DNA from: Bhargavaea ullalensis
Lineage (GTDB): Bacteria > Bacillota > Bacilli > Bacillales_A > Planococcaceae
Strand: one strand, 5' to 3'
NCBI RefSeq assembly: GCF_040545425.1
Contig: NZ_JBEPLW010000004.1
DNA: 64,000 nucleotides
Each line of letters begins with the position of its first letter. Within the stretch, counting starts at the first letter, position 1. Made by a program: the position numbers and the translations under genes. Positions 9,153 to 16,765 of this stretch are shown here, in pieces. The notes beneath the pieces are model-generated. The model was given only the letters and a program-made list of their open reading frames with translations. It did not search any database and was not told the DNA's origin.

Positions 9153-9452
9153 ATGGAGACTAAACTCACCGCCAAAAAGATCCTTGAGCACGAATTCAAG
9201 ACCGGCGTCCGGGGCTACAAACCGGATGAGGTGGATCATTATCTGGACGAGATCATTCAAGACTATGAAGCATTCAATAAGCAGATCGCCGCACTTCAGG
9301 AGGAAAACCGCCAGCTGAAAGCGGAAATTGAGGAATTGAGCAACCGCCCGGCCGCCCCGCAGCCGCAGACCGGCACGACCAACTTTGATATTCTCAAGCG
9401 CCTGTCCAATCTGGAGAGGCATGTGTTCGGCAGCAGGCTCGACGGGAACTGA
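9153..9452 (+). CDS. gpsB: GpsB cell division/peptidoglycan regulator
   Basis: 99-residue DivIVA-like coiled-coil protein that shuttles PBP1 between septum and side wall. The N-terminal lipid/PBP-binding part (LTAKKILEHEFKTGVRGY, then DEVDHYLD) is nearly identical to B. subtilis. It is followed by a coiled coil and the C-terminal trimerisation signature NFDILKRLSNLERHVFG. I chose the ATG at 9153 after GGAAGGACGAG; an in-frame ATG at 9066 has no ribosome site and would add unrelated residues. Its known partner PBP1 is encoded about 5 kb away. Confidence 0.95.
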   Translation: METKLTAKKILEHEFKTGVRGYKPDEVDHYLDEIIQDYEAFNKQIAALQEENRQLKAEIEELSNRPAAPQPQTGTTNFDILKRLSNLERHVFGSRLDGN

Positions 9453-9524
9453 GCTTTTGCCTAAAGGCCACCGGGAGCGCGGCAAATGCCGAATTGAACG
9501 GAAAATGGAACTTCTTGCACCGAA

Positions 9525-9553
9525 TTGAATGCAGTGAGTTTCTGTGGTATGAT
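9525..9553 (+). promoter_or_regulatory. Strong SigA promoter of rnpB
   Basis: TTGAAT (9525-9530), a 17-bp spacer and TATGAT (9548-9553), with an extended -10 TG one base upstream. It predicts a start near 9560, exactly where the RNase P RNA fold begins. Confidence 0.8.
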
Positions 9554-9559
9554 GGGTGT

Positions 9560-9967
9560 TGCCAATGTCGCCATTCAGGCAATCGCTGCAACTTCGGGTT
9601 GTAGAGGAAAGTCCATGCTCACACGGACCTGAGACGGCCGTAGTGTTCGTGCCCGGCGAAGTCATAAGCCGGGGCAGATCCGTTATGGGTCTGACGGCGG
9701 GAGTAACGCCTAAGTCCTCCGGGATATGGCCGAGGCTCCCTGAAAAGTGCCACAGTGACGTAGCCGCATCGGAAACGGTGCGGGTGGAACGCGGTAAACC
9801 CCTCGAGTGAGAAACCCAAATTTTGGTAGGGGCATCCTTCTGAAGGAACTCAACGGATGAAGGGACGGCGGTCAGCCGCCTGTAGATAGATGATTGCCGC
9901 CGGAGTACAAGGCGAGAGCCGCTACAGTACGAAGGAACAAAACATGGCTTACCGAATGGCGACGGTA
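9560..9967 (+). ncRNA. rnpB: RNase P RNA, type B
   Basis: Catalytic RNA that matures tRNA 5' ends. The conserved cores are readable in order: GAGGAAAGTCCATGCTC near 9604, GCGAAGTCATAAGC, AAGTGCCACAGTGACG, GGAACGCGGTAAACCCCTCG, GAGAAACCCAAATTTTGGTAGG, TAGATAGATGATTGCCGCC and CAAAACATGGCTTA. The P1 helix pairs GTCGCCATTC (9567-9576) with GAATGGCGAC (9954-9963), which fixes both ends. The layout is the Bacillus (type B) form. Its place between gpsB and rlmL is as in B. subtilis. Confidence 0.96.
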
Positions 9968-9980
9968 TATATGAATTTTC

Positions 9981-10014
9981 GAAACGCTCTCCATGACAGG
10001 AGGGCGTTTCTTTT
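9981..10014 (+). terminator. Terminator of rnpB
   Basis: Arms GAAACGCTCTCC (9981-9992) and GGAGGGCGTTTC (9999-10010) with one G-U pair, followed by TTTT. Confidence 0.8.
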
Positions 10015-10071
10015 GTACGATACATACAGCAAAGACACGGCGGGTGCGTCCCGCACGGAAGGATGATTCGG

Positions 10072-11202
10072 ATGACGACATTCAAATTGGTGGCGACTGC
10101 CGCGATGGGCCTGGAAAAGCCGGTCGCTGATGAGGTACGGGCACTTGGCTACGAGCCGACGGTTGAAAACGGCAAGGTGTATTTCGAAGGGGACGAGACG
10201 GCAATCGCCCGTACGAATCTGTGGCTTCGCGTGGCGGACCGCGTGAAGATCGTGTTCGGCGAGTTCAGGGCGACCACATTCGACCAGCTGTTCGAGGGAA
10301 CAAAGGCACTGCCGTGGGAAGATCTCTTGCCTGTGGACGCCGAGTTCCCGGTGGCGGGCAAATCGGTGAAATCCCAGCTCGGCAGCGTGCGCGACTGCCA
10401 GGCGATCGTCAAGAAGGCGATCGTCGAGCGGCTGAACGGGGCTTATGGCCGCCGCGGCATCCTGCCGGAAACGGGCCCCCTCTTTAAACTCGAGATTTCC
10501 ATGCTGAAAGATATCGCGACTCTGACGATCGACACGAGCGGCGCCGGCCTGCACAAGCGCGGATACCGGGTCGGGCAGGGCGAAGCACCGCTGAAGGAAA
10601 CGCTTGCTGCCGCCCTCGTCCAGCTGACGAGATGGACACCGGACCGCCCATTCCATGATCCGTTCTGCGGCTCCGGCACGCTCGCCATCGAAGCCGCAAT
10701 GATCGGCCAGAACATGGCACCCGGCTACAATCGGGACTTCGTAAGCGAGGGGTGGCCATGGATGGACGCAAAAATATGGGAAGACGTCCGCGCCCACGCG
10801 GAGTCGGTCGCGGATTACGAAGTCGAACTCGACATTACAGGGACCGACATCGATCACCGCATGATCAAAATCGCCGAAGCCAACGCCGCAGAAGCGGGAT
10901 TTGCGGGCGTGATCCAATTCAAACAAATGCAGGCCGCCGATTTCACCACGGACCAGGAAAACGGCGTCATGGCCTCCAACCCGCCATACGGGGAGCGCAT
11001 CGGCGAAGTGGAAGAAGTGGAAGAGGCGATCCGGACGCTGGGGCGTGCCATGGAGAAGTTCCCCTCCTGGTCCGTCTACATGCTCTCCTCCATGGAAAAC
11101 TTCGAAGACCTGTGGGGCCGGCGAGCCACAAAGAAACGAAAACTCTTCAACGGCTTCATCCGGACTGATTACTATCAGTTCTGGGGGCAGCGGAAGCGAT
11201 AA
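10072..11202 (+). CDS. rlmL: RlmL-like 23S rRNA guanine-N2 methyltransferase (YpsC, THUMP domain)
   Basis: 376-residue class I RNA methyltransferase with a THUMP RNA-binding domain at about residues 50-160. The SAM-binding region HDPFCGSGTLAIEAA, TDIDHRMI and the catalytic NPPYGERIG identify the N6/N2-methyltransferase fold of the RlmL/YpsC family. Two in-frame ATGs are possible; GGAAGG at 10057-10062 touches the first (10063) and is nine bases from the second, so I use 10072. It follows rnpB as in B. subtilis. The enzyme probably methylates G2445 of 23S rRNA or the equivalent site; that is from the family, not from the sequence. Confidence 0.9.
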   Translation: MTTFKLVATAAMGLEKPVADEVRALGYEPTVENGKVYFEGDETAIARTNLWLRVADRVKIVFGEFRATTFDQLFEGTKALPWEDLLPVDAEFPVAGKSVKSQLGSVRDCQAIVKKAIVERLNGAYGRRGILPETGPLFKLEISMLKDIATLTIDTSGAGLHKRGYRVGQGEAPLKETLAAALVQLTRWTPDRPFHDPFCGSGTLAIEAAMIGQNMAPGYNRDFVSEGWPWMDAKIWEDVRAHAESVADYEVELDITGTDIDHRMIKIAEANAAEAGFAGVIQFKQMQAADFTTDQENGVMASNPPYGERIGEVEEVEEAIRTLGRAMEKFPSWSVYMLSSMENFEDLWGRRATKKRKLFNGFIRTDYYQFWGQRKR

Positions 11203-11210
11203 TGTAAGAA

Positions 11211-11236
11211 AACCGGGCGGACGCCCGGTTTTTTAT
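11211..11236 (+). terminator. Terminator of rlmL
   Basis: AACCGGGC (11211-11218) and GCCCGGTT (11223-11230) flank a tiny loop and are followed by a run of Ts. Confidence 0.85.
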
Positions 11237-11294
11237 TTTGGGTTCGGGGTCGGGATAGTGGGGGGTGACTCGGAGGATCAAGGTTCTCCAGGAA

Positions 11295-11456
11295 GCGGGT
11301 CCGAACAACCTGCTCCCGGGAAAGCGGACGCGAAAAGTCCCCGGGCGGCCGCGAAAAAGCAGCGCCCCGGAAAGCAGGCGCGAAAATGGCCAAAGCGGGC
11401 GCGAAAAGCCTCCGGGCGGCCGCGAAAAAGCAGCGCCCCGGAAAGCAGGCGCGAAA
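11295..11456. repeat. Intergenic periodic array A (GCGAAA core, 21/29-bp steps)
   Basis: Seven copies of a 12-base word close to GCGGNCGCGAAA start at 11295, 11324, 11345, 11374, 11395, 11416 and 11445. The steps are 29, 21, 29, 21, 21 and 29. The long steps contain a CCCGG block. It lies just after the rlmL terminator and before a convergent gene. Open frames across it are Arg/Pro/Gly-rich and shift at each 29-bp step, so it is not coding. Confidence 0.8.
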
Positions 11457-11463
11457 CCCTTAA

Positions 11464-11691
11464 TCAACTCTTCACTTGAATGCTTCCAGAAGAACCAGGG
11501 ATAACCAAGCTCCCCTCATCATCAAGAATCACTGCCGCGTAGTTTAATACATAATAAGTAGCGACTGATTTTCCGCGCTTTATAAATAAAGGGGACCGCA
11601 ACAGCGTTTTCGCTTTTGTGGCGCTCACCCCCAAATAATCCATTGCCTGCTCAATCGTCAACGAGCTGCCGCGGATCAAAAAGTAATCCAC
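11464..11691 (-). pseudogene. C-terminal remnant of the NERD protein, in frame after a TAG
   Basis: 75-codon stretch beginning at a GTG with no ribosome site. It is in the same frame as the upstream NERD gene (11716-12501), separated from it only by the TAG at 11716-11718 and nine sense codons. The sequence DYFLIRGSSLTIEQAMDYLGV resembles the helix-turn-helix tail (DYYLLIGPTITNQQ type) that, from memory, follows the zinc ribbon in full-length Bacillaceae NERD proteins, with no gain or loss of codons. It is therefore best read as the detached C-terminus rather than a separate gene. Confidence 0.7.
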
Positions 11692-11715
11692 CAGTTTTTC
11701 AAGGAAGGGGATCCA

Positions 11716-12501
11716 CTAGCGGGTGCCGCAGACGAGGCAGATGCCCATCCGGTTGGCTTCGCCGCAACGGATTCGGCCGGTGCATTGATTGCAGAGCGGA
11801 TCATCAAACAGATGTCCGGCCGCAACATGAAAATATCGGGCGAGCGGGTAGGGGTGAAAGCGGTCTTCCTGTTTTCTCATCACGTCCGCTGCCCAACGCA
11901 GGGTTGGAGAGGTCACGGTGTCATCTCCGGTCAATTCCTCTTTAAGGATTGAAGGGATTTCGGTCGCCAAGTGGATGGGTGCTCTCGGTGGAAAGCGGAC
12001 ATCCACATTCTTGGAGGCCAAAAAGACGGCGCCTTTCACCGGAAGGGGGATGTCATGCATGAACAGCCAATAGGAGAGCGTATCAATCGCCAGATTCAGC
12101 TGGATCAGCGGGGAGCCGAAATAGTGGATTTTTCCGTCGCTGCCGGTCCGTTTCAGGCGGGCCGGATTTTCTTCGAGCTCCAGGACGCCGTATATATTTT
12201 TCACTTCCATCACATAGGCGACGCTCTTTGTCAAAATCAGGGTGTCGGTCTGGACGGTTTCATTTCCCGGGATGGTCAGGTGCAGGTCATGGAGAACAAT
12301 GGCGCCTTCCGGCAAGGCCGACCTGCTCACATAGCGGTCTGCACGAACTTCCCCCCGGTGGCCGAATGAAGTCGTGGTCTGCTCGGCCATAATTTTGGCC
12401 CTCGCCGGATCGGCCGGATCCATGAGCGCCAGCAACCGCTCTGTCGCGTAAAGAAACAGCGGATAAGCCGCTTCTTCATTTGAATCCCCCCTTTCCGCCA
12501 T
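11716..12501 (-). CDS. NERD-domain nuclease-related protein, truncated by in-frame TAG
   Basis: 261-residue protein with the nuclease-related NERD domain (about residues 45-160): HRGEVRADRYVSR, then QTDTLILTKSVAYVMEVKNIYG, where the D and the E-V-K mark the restriction-like active site. The C-terminal end has a partial zinc ribbon (CNQC and CLVCG). The protein stops at TAG two residues after the last CG, just where homologues continue into a helix-turn-helix tail that is still present downstream in frame. The ATG at 12501 follows GAAAGGGGGGA. Function is unknown; NERD proteins are thought to act on DNA. It is absent from this place in B. subtilis, so the region is an insertion. Confidence 0.8.
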   Translation of the reverse strand: MAERGDSNEEAAYPLFLYATERLLALMDPADPARAKIMAEQTTTSFGHRGEVRADRYVSRSALPEGAIVLHDLHLTIPGNETVQTDTLILTKSVAYVMEVKNIYGVLELEENPARLKRTGSDGKIHYFGSPLIQLNLAIDTLSYWLFMHDIPLPVKGAVFLASKNVDVRFPPRAPIHLATEIPSILKEELTGDDTVTSPTLRWAADVMRKQEDRFHPYPLARYFHVAAGHLFDDPLCNQCTGRIRCGEANRMGICLVCGTR

Positions 12502-12699
12502 TACACCGCGACTCCCTCAAAAACGCAAATCGCCAAAATTCAATTTTGACCGCGTAAATGCCCTCAAAATCTTATTTCAATCTTCCCCGGATTTCACAAA
12601 AACCAATGCCGGCGCGAAGCTCGGCTTTTTCGAAATTGAAAATTGCCACCACAAAAAAACTTCTCCCGCACCCCTCCAAAAATTTCTTTCCCCTCCCCT

Positions 12700-12728
12700 T
12701 GAACTTTTCCTTCCCTCCGCTGTCTAAT
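12700..12728 (+). promoter_or_regulatory. ECF-type autoregulatory promoter candidate
   Basis: TGAAC at 12700-12704 followed after 16 bases by TGTCTAAT (12721-12728). This resembles the TGAAAC-N16-CGTC boxes read by ECF sigma factors of the SigV/SigW group, and it sits directly upstream of an ECF sigma gene. Confidence 0.55.
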
Positions 12729-12759
12729 GGATAGAGACAGAAAAAAAGGGGGTGGCGGG

Positions 12760-13278
12760 ATGGATGAAACAGAATTGGCGGGGCGGGCGGCGAAGGGGGA
12801 TCCAGATGCGTTTCTTTTGCTGATGGAAACCCATAAGGCAGCGCTTTACCGGACGGCGTTCGCCTTTCTCAAAAATGAGCATGCTTCCATCGAAGCGGTG
12901 CAGGAAGTGACTGCGCGTGCGTACAGATCGGTTCGCCGACTGAAAAACCCGGAGTTTGCCAAGACGTGGCTCACCCGGATCATGATCAACTATTGCCAAG
13001 ATGAACTGAAGCGGAAGGGGCGCGAGCCATCGGTGGACCGGCTGCCGGACGCGGGACGGACCGACCGGCACGACCGGCTGGAGATCGATGAGGCCCTTCA
13101 ATCGCTGCCGGATGAAGCCCGCCGGCTTATCCATCTGAAATACTTCGAGGAAATGAAAATCCGTGAGATCGCCGAGCTGGAGCAAATTCCGGAAGGCACC
13201 GTGAAATCGCGGCTTTACCATTCACTCCGCCAGCTTCGCGAATTTTTCGCCGGGAAAGGAGGAAACCGGGATGTTTGA
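12760..13278 (+). CDS. ECF-type RNA polymerase sigma factor
   Basis: 172-residue extracytoplasmic-function sigma factor. Region 2 is seen as HKAALYRTAFAFLKNEHASIEAVQEVTARAY and TWLTRIMINYCQDELKRK; region 4 as LPDEARRLIHLKYFEEMKIREIAELEQIPEGTVKSRLYHSLRQLR with a helix-turn-helix. The ATG at 12760 is chosen because AGGGGGTGG lies just upstream; an in-frame ATG at 12727 falls inside the probable promoter. The next gene overlaps by eight bases and encodes a membrane protein that is its likely anti-sigma factor. An ECF-like promoter upstream suggests self-activation. The inducing signal is unknown. Confidence 0.9.
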   Translation: MDETELAGRAAKGDPDAFLLLMETHKAALYRTAFAFLKNEHASIEAVQEVTARAYRSVRRLKNPEFAKTWLTRIMINYCQDELKRKGREPSVDRLPDAGRTDRHDRLEIDEALQSLPDEARRLIHLKYFEEMKIREIAELEQIPEGTVKSRLYHSLRQLREFFAGKGGNRDV

Positions 13279-14596
13279 GGAGGAAGAAAAAAAGCTGGCC
13301 GCACAGCGGGAGGAACTCGCCAACCTGGAGATCCCTGAAGAAGCGCTCAGCCACGCCATCCATGCCGGCATGGACCGCTCAAAAAGGAACACGCGCCGGA
13401 TCCGCAGATCGGTCCTTTCCCTGGCGGCGGTTGCCGTCCTGCTGTTTGCGTTCATCACGTCAGTACGCGTCTCACCGGCATTTGCAAGGGCCGTCTCAAG
13501 TCTTCCGGGCATGGCGGCGATTGTCGAGATGATTCAGCACGACAAAGGGATGAAGGCAATCATCGACAACGAGTACTATGAAGAAGTGGATGCAACGGCA
13601 TCGGACGGCGGGATGACCGTCACCCTGAACGGGGTCATTGTCGACCAGTCAGGAATGGTCCTTTCGTTTACCGTGGATTCGGCGACTGAAATGAAAGATC
13701 CGCTTTTTGAAACGCCGGAGATCTACGCGGACGGGCAACTGATCGAGCCGCGGGGAATCGTCTGGAACGACCCGTTGCCTGAAGACAACAAGCATACGAG
13801 CGAGCAGATGATTGATTATCATTTCGCAGAGCCGCTGCCGGCCGGCACAAGGAACTTCGAGCTGAGAATCCAGTCCAGGGAGGGAAGCGGGCGCAACTTC
13901 AGCCTGCCGTTCTCGATCGAGAAGCCGATCGCCCAAGGTAAAGTGTTTGATCTCGATCAAACGGTCACCGTTGCCGGCCAGAAAATCATCATTCGCTCCA
14001 TTACCGTTCACCCGCTGCGCGCGGAAGTCGCCGTGGATTTCGATGAACACAATACGATGGATATTCTCCAGTTCGAGGATATGCGGATCGTGGACGGCAA
14101 GGGGGAGACGTGGAGCAGCATCACCAACGGCATGAGCGCTACGGAAGAGGAAGACGGCACGCAGATTTACTTCCTGCAGAGCAATTACTTTGAACAGCCG
14201 GATCTGATGATTTTCCGGATGAACCAAATGCAGGCGATCGACAAAGACGAAAAGCTCATCGTTGATACCCGGCTCGGGAAAGTCCTCCAGACCCCGTCCG
14301 ACGGAAAGCTGGAAGTCACGGAAATCGACCCGCTCCGCATCGAGACGAAACTGAAAACCGGCGGTGAATTCGGGTATGGATACTTGACGGATGTGACCGA
14401 TGCCGACGGAAAGCCGGTCGACCTGACGAGTGCCGGCATGTGGAGCGAGGAAGGGGAAGACGGCGAAGAGAAAGCCTATACGTACAATGACCTCAATTTT
14501 GCCGATGCAGACTACAAAAACCCGGTCACCATCCGCTTTTTCGCTTATCCGAACTACATTAAAGGCGATGTCACCATCCGGATCGACCGGCCATAA
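13271..14596 (+). CDS. DUF4179-type membrane protein, probable anti-sigma factor
   Basis: 441 residues with an N-terminal cytosolic segment of about 43 residues rich in charged helices, one membrane helix (VLSLAAVAVLLFAFITSV, about 47-64) and a large extracytoplasmic part of about 375 residues rich in beta-type segments. This is the layout of DUF4179 proteins that pair with ECF sigma factors, with the cytosolic end holding the sigma factor. AAAGGAGG lies eight bases before the ATG, inside the sigma gene, so the two are translationally coupled. I see no zinc-binding HCC motif, so it is not a ZAS-type anti-sigma factor. Confidence 0.8.
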   Translation: MFEEEEKKLAAQREELANLEIPEEALSHAIHAGMDRSKRNTRRIRRSVLSLAAVAVLLFAFITSVRVSPAFARAVSSLPGMAAIVEMIQHDKGMKAIIDNEYYEEVDATASDGGMTVTLNGVIVDQSGMVLSFTVDSATEMKDPLFETPEIYADGQLIEPRGIVWNDPLPEDNKHTSEQMIDYHFAEPLPAGTRNFELRIQSREGSGRNFSLPFSIEKPIAQGKVFDLDQTVTVAGQKIIIRSITVHPLRAEVAVDFDEHNTMDILQFEDMRIVDGKGETWSSITNGMSATEEEDGTQIYFLQSNYFEQPDLMIFRMNQMQAIDKDEKLIVDTRLGKVLQTPSDGKLEVTEIDPLRIETKLKTGGEFGYGYLTDVTDADGKPVDLTSAGMWSEEGEDGEEKAYTYNDLNFADADYKNPVTIRFFAYPNYIKGDVTIRIDRP

Positions 14597-14683
14597 AATG
14601 CGAGGAATACTTCGCCGGTGCGCCGGATAAACTAAGTGCGGGGACTCTGCAGCTTTTCGCTTTATTCCGACCGGATCCCGTGG

Positions 14684-14732
14684 TATACTTTAAAAACTGT
14701 GCATTTTTCCGGCACCTCGCCGGGAAAGTGCA
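14684..14732 (+). promoter_or_regulatory. Extended -10 promoter and leader hairpin of ypvA
   Basis: TGG-TATACT (-10 at 14684-14689) with a TTTATT-like -35 at 14661-14666. The transcript would begin near 14696 and then fold a hairpin with arms TGCATTTTTCCGGC (14700-14713) and GCCGGGAAAGTGCA (14719-14732). The hairpin has no U-run and lies 16 bases before the AGGGGG ribosome site. Confidence 0.55.
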
Positions 14733-14759
14733 TTTCATTACGTTTACAGGGGGCTTTCG

Positions 14760-16649
14760 ATGAAACAGGCGATTCCGTTTGCGCTTGACCGGGACCGGTC
14801 GTTTTTTGAGTCATTGGACGACTGGATCGGCGACGTGCTTTATGATGAACTGACCGAAAAGGGATTTGATCTCCGCGATGAGCAGGTGTTCATGGCATTC
14901 CAGATCGGCCAGGCACTGAAAGAGAAGTCGGTCCTGTTTGCGGAGGCGGGGGTCGGCACCGGCAAAACGATCGCCTACCTGCTTCCCGCGGTCGCTTACG
15001 CCCGGTACACCGGCAGGCCGGCCATCATCGCCTGTGCCGACGAGGCGCTCATCGACCAGCTCGTAAAGGAATCGGGCGATATCGGCAAGCTGGAGCGGGC
15101 GCTCGGCCTCACCGTCGACGTCCGGCTTGCGAAATCACGCGAGCAGTACCTTTGCCTGAAGCGGCTGGATGAAGCCTCCAAAGAAAGCGACGCGGCCCGC
15201 GGCATCGACGATTCACTTCCGGGATTCGTCCACGGGCATTCTTCGATGATGAAACTCGAGCCGTACGGCGACCGGTCAACATTCCCTGATGTATCTGATG
15301 ACGACTGGGATCTGGTGAATTATCATCCGCTCTGGCAGTGCAGCTCGTGCGATCTCCGAAACCGGTGCGGCCAGACGCTCCACCGCGCGCATTACCGGGA
15401 AGCGGCGGACCTGATCATCTGCTCGCAGGATTTTTATATGGAACACCTCTGGACGAAGGAATCGCGCGTCCGGCAGGAACAGCTTCCGCTTCTGCCGGAG
15501 CCGTCCGTCGTCGTGTTCGACGAAGGGCATCTGCTTGAATACGCCGCACAAAAAGCGTTCACTTACCGGGTGCAGGAGCGAACGCTGGATACGGTCCTGT
15601 CGCGCATCATGGTCGACGGCGTCCGCGAGAAGACGCTCGTCCTCATGGAACAGCTCATCGACTGCCACGCCTCGCTGTTCCGCGGTCTTCATGACCATGC
15701 GGAAGGCGAAGGAGACCGCCGGAAAATCGTGCGGACCCCGCAGATTTCGGCCGATGCGGAGGAGGCGGTGCGGCTTGCCGTCGACATTCTCGAAGAGCTG
15801 GTATTTGATGCGGATCTGTATGTGATTCCGGATTATGACCTCAAGATCGCCGAAGAGTACCTGGAGCAGTACATCCACTCGATGAAGCTGTTCAATGAAG
15901 GCGGCGAGGCGGTCGACTGGCTGGAAAACGAGAACGGGGATGAAACGCTCGTCATCATGCCGCGTCTCGTCACCGACATGCTCGGCGAACTGCTGTTCAC
16001 CGGGAGAGTTCCGGTCATCTTTTCGTCCGCAACCATGTCGGTCGGCGGAGATTTCTCTTATCTGGCCGATTCGCTCGGCATCGGCGACGGGTTCAAGTCC
16101 TTCTCCGTCGATTCGCCGTTTGATTACGAAGAAGTGATGGAAATCCGCATTGAAAAGCCGGCCGACAAATCGGCGGAACTTCTTCGGTCGATGGAAGACG
16201 GCCGCCAGACGCTGATCCTGTTCCGGTCGAAAGCCGCGATGAATGAATTCCGGCAAAAAGCCGGCGGCGATTCCCGGTTCCTGTTTGAAGGCGACCGGGC
16301 ACTGTCCGCGCTGGTCCGCGACTTCCAGCAGGGCAAGGCGCAGGCACTCTGTTCTTGGCATCTCTGGGAAGGGCTCGACATTCCGGGCGAGGCGCTCACC
16401 CGGGTGGCAATTTACGACCTTCCGTACCCGCCGGACGATCCGCTGTTTGAAGCGAAACACCGCTTCGCCGAAGATCCGCACCGGGACATCGACCTGCCGT
16501 ACATGCTGCTCCGCCTCCGCCAGGGCATCGGCCGGCTCATCCGGACATCAGGAGACCGGGGAGAAATCCTGTTGCTCCTCGGTGAAAAGGAGCAGAGCGA
16601 GGAAGGGGAAATCCTCTCTGTCCTTCCGGTCCGTCCCGCAACCGTTTGA
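14760..16649 (+). CDS. ypvA: DinG/YpvA-type XPD-family ATP-dependent DNA helicase
   Basis: 629-residue superfamily 2 iron-sulfur helicase that probably unwinds 5'-3' at damaged or R-loop-containing DNA. Motif I is AGVGTGKTIAYLLPA near residue 65; motif II is the DEAH-like VVFDEGHLLEYAA. Four cysteines lie between them (YLCLKR, then CSSCDLRNRC), which fits the XPD-type [4Fe-4S] cluster. Motif VI is RLRQGIGRLIRT near the C-terminus. It has no exonuclease domain, matching B. subtilis YpvA, which also lies next to the dynamin gene. The ribosome site is AGGGGG. Confidence 0.9.
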   Translation: MKQAIPFALDRDRSFFESLDDWIGDVLYDELTEKGFDLRDEQVFMAFQIGQALKEKSVLFAEAGVGTGKTIAYLLPAVAYARYTGRPAIIACADEALIDQLVKESGDIGKLERALGLTVDVRLAKSREQYLCLKRLDEASKESDAARGIDDSLPGFVHGHSSMMKLEPYGDRSTFPDVSDDDWDLVNYHPLWQCSSCDLRNRCGQTLHRAHYREAADLIICSQDFYMEHLWTKESRVRQEQLPLLPEPSVVVFDEGHLLEYAAQKAFTYRVQERTLDTVLSRIMVDGVREKTLVLMEQLIDCHASLFRGLHDHAEGEGDRRKIVRTPQISADAEEAVRLAVDILEELVFDADLYVIPDYDLKIAEEYLEQYIHSMKLFNEGGEAVDWLENENGDETLVIMPRLVTDMLGELLFTGRVPVIFSSATMSVGGDFSYLADSLGIGDGFKSFSVDSPFDYEEVMEIRIEKPADKSAELLRSMEDGRQTLILFRSKAAMNEFRQKAGGDSRFLFEGDRALSALVRDFQQGKAQALCSWHLWEGLDIPGEALTRVAIYDLPYPPDDPLFEAKHRFAEDPHRDIDLPYMLLRLRQGIGRLIRTSGDRGEILLLLGEKEQSEEGEILSVLPVRPATV

Positions 16650-16660
16650 TTGAAACACAC

Positions 16661-16693
16661 AAGGCCTTCCGCCATGAGCGGGAGGCCTTTTTC
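16661..16693 (+). terminator. Terminator of ypvA
   Basis: AAGGCCTTCCGC (16661-16672) and GCGGGAGGCCTT (16678-16689) with one wobble pair, followed by TTTT. Confidence 0.8.
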
Positions 16694-16765
16694 AATGGCC
16701 ACCCCAATAGGGAAGGCAAAAATGATATGATAAGACCAGTAAAACAGGCAGAGGAGCTTCAATTT

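Noticed and set aside
11709..11719. GGATCCACTAG as vector polylinker contamination at the NERD break
   Set aside because: It matches only 11 bases of the common BamHI-SpeI linker, and the flanking sequence continues the NERD coding frame with expected homology on both sides; chance is more likely.
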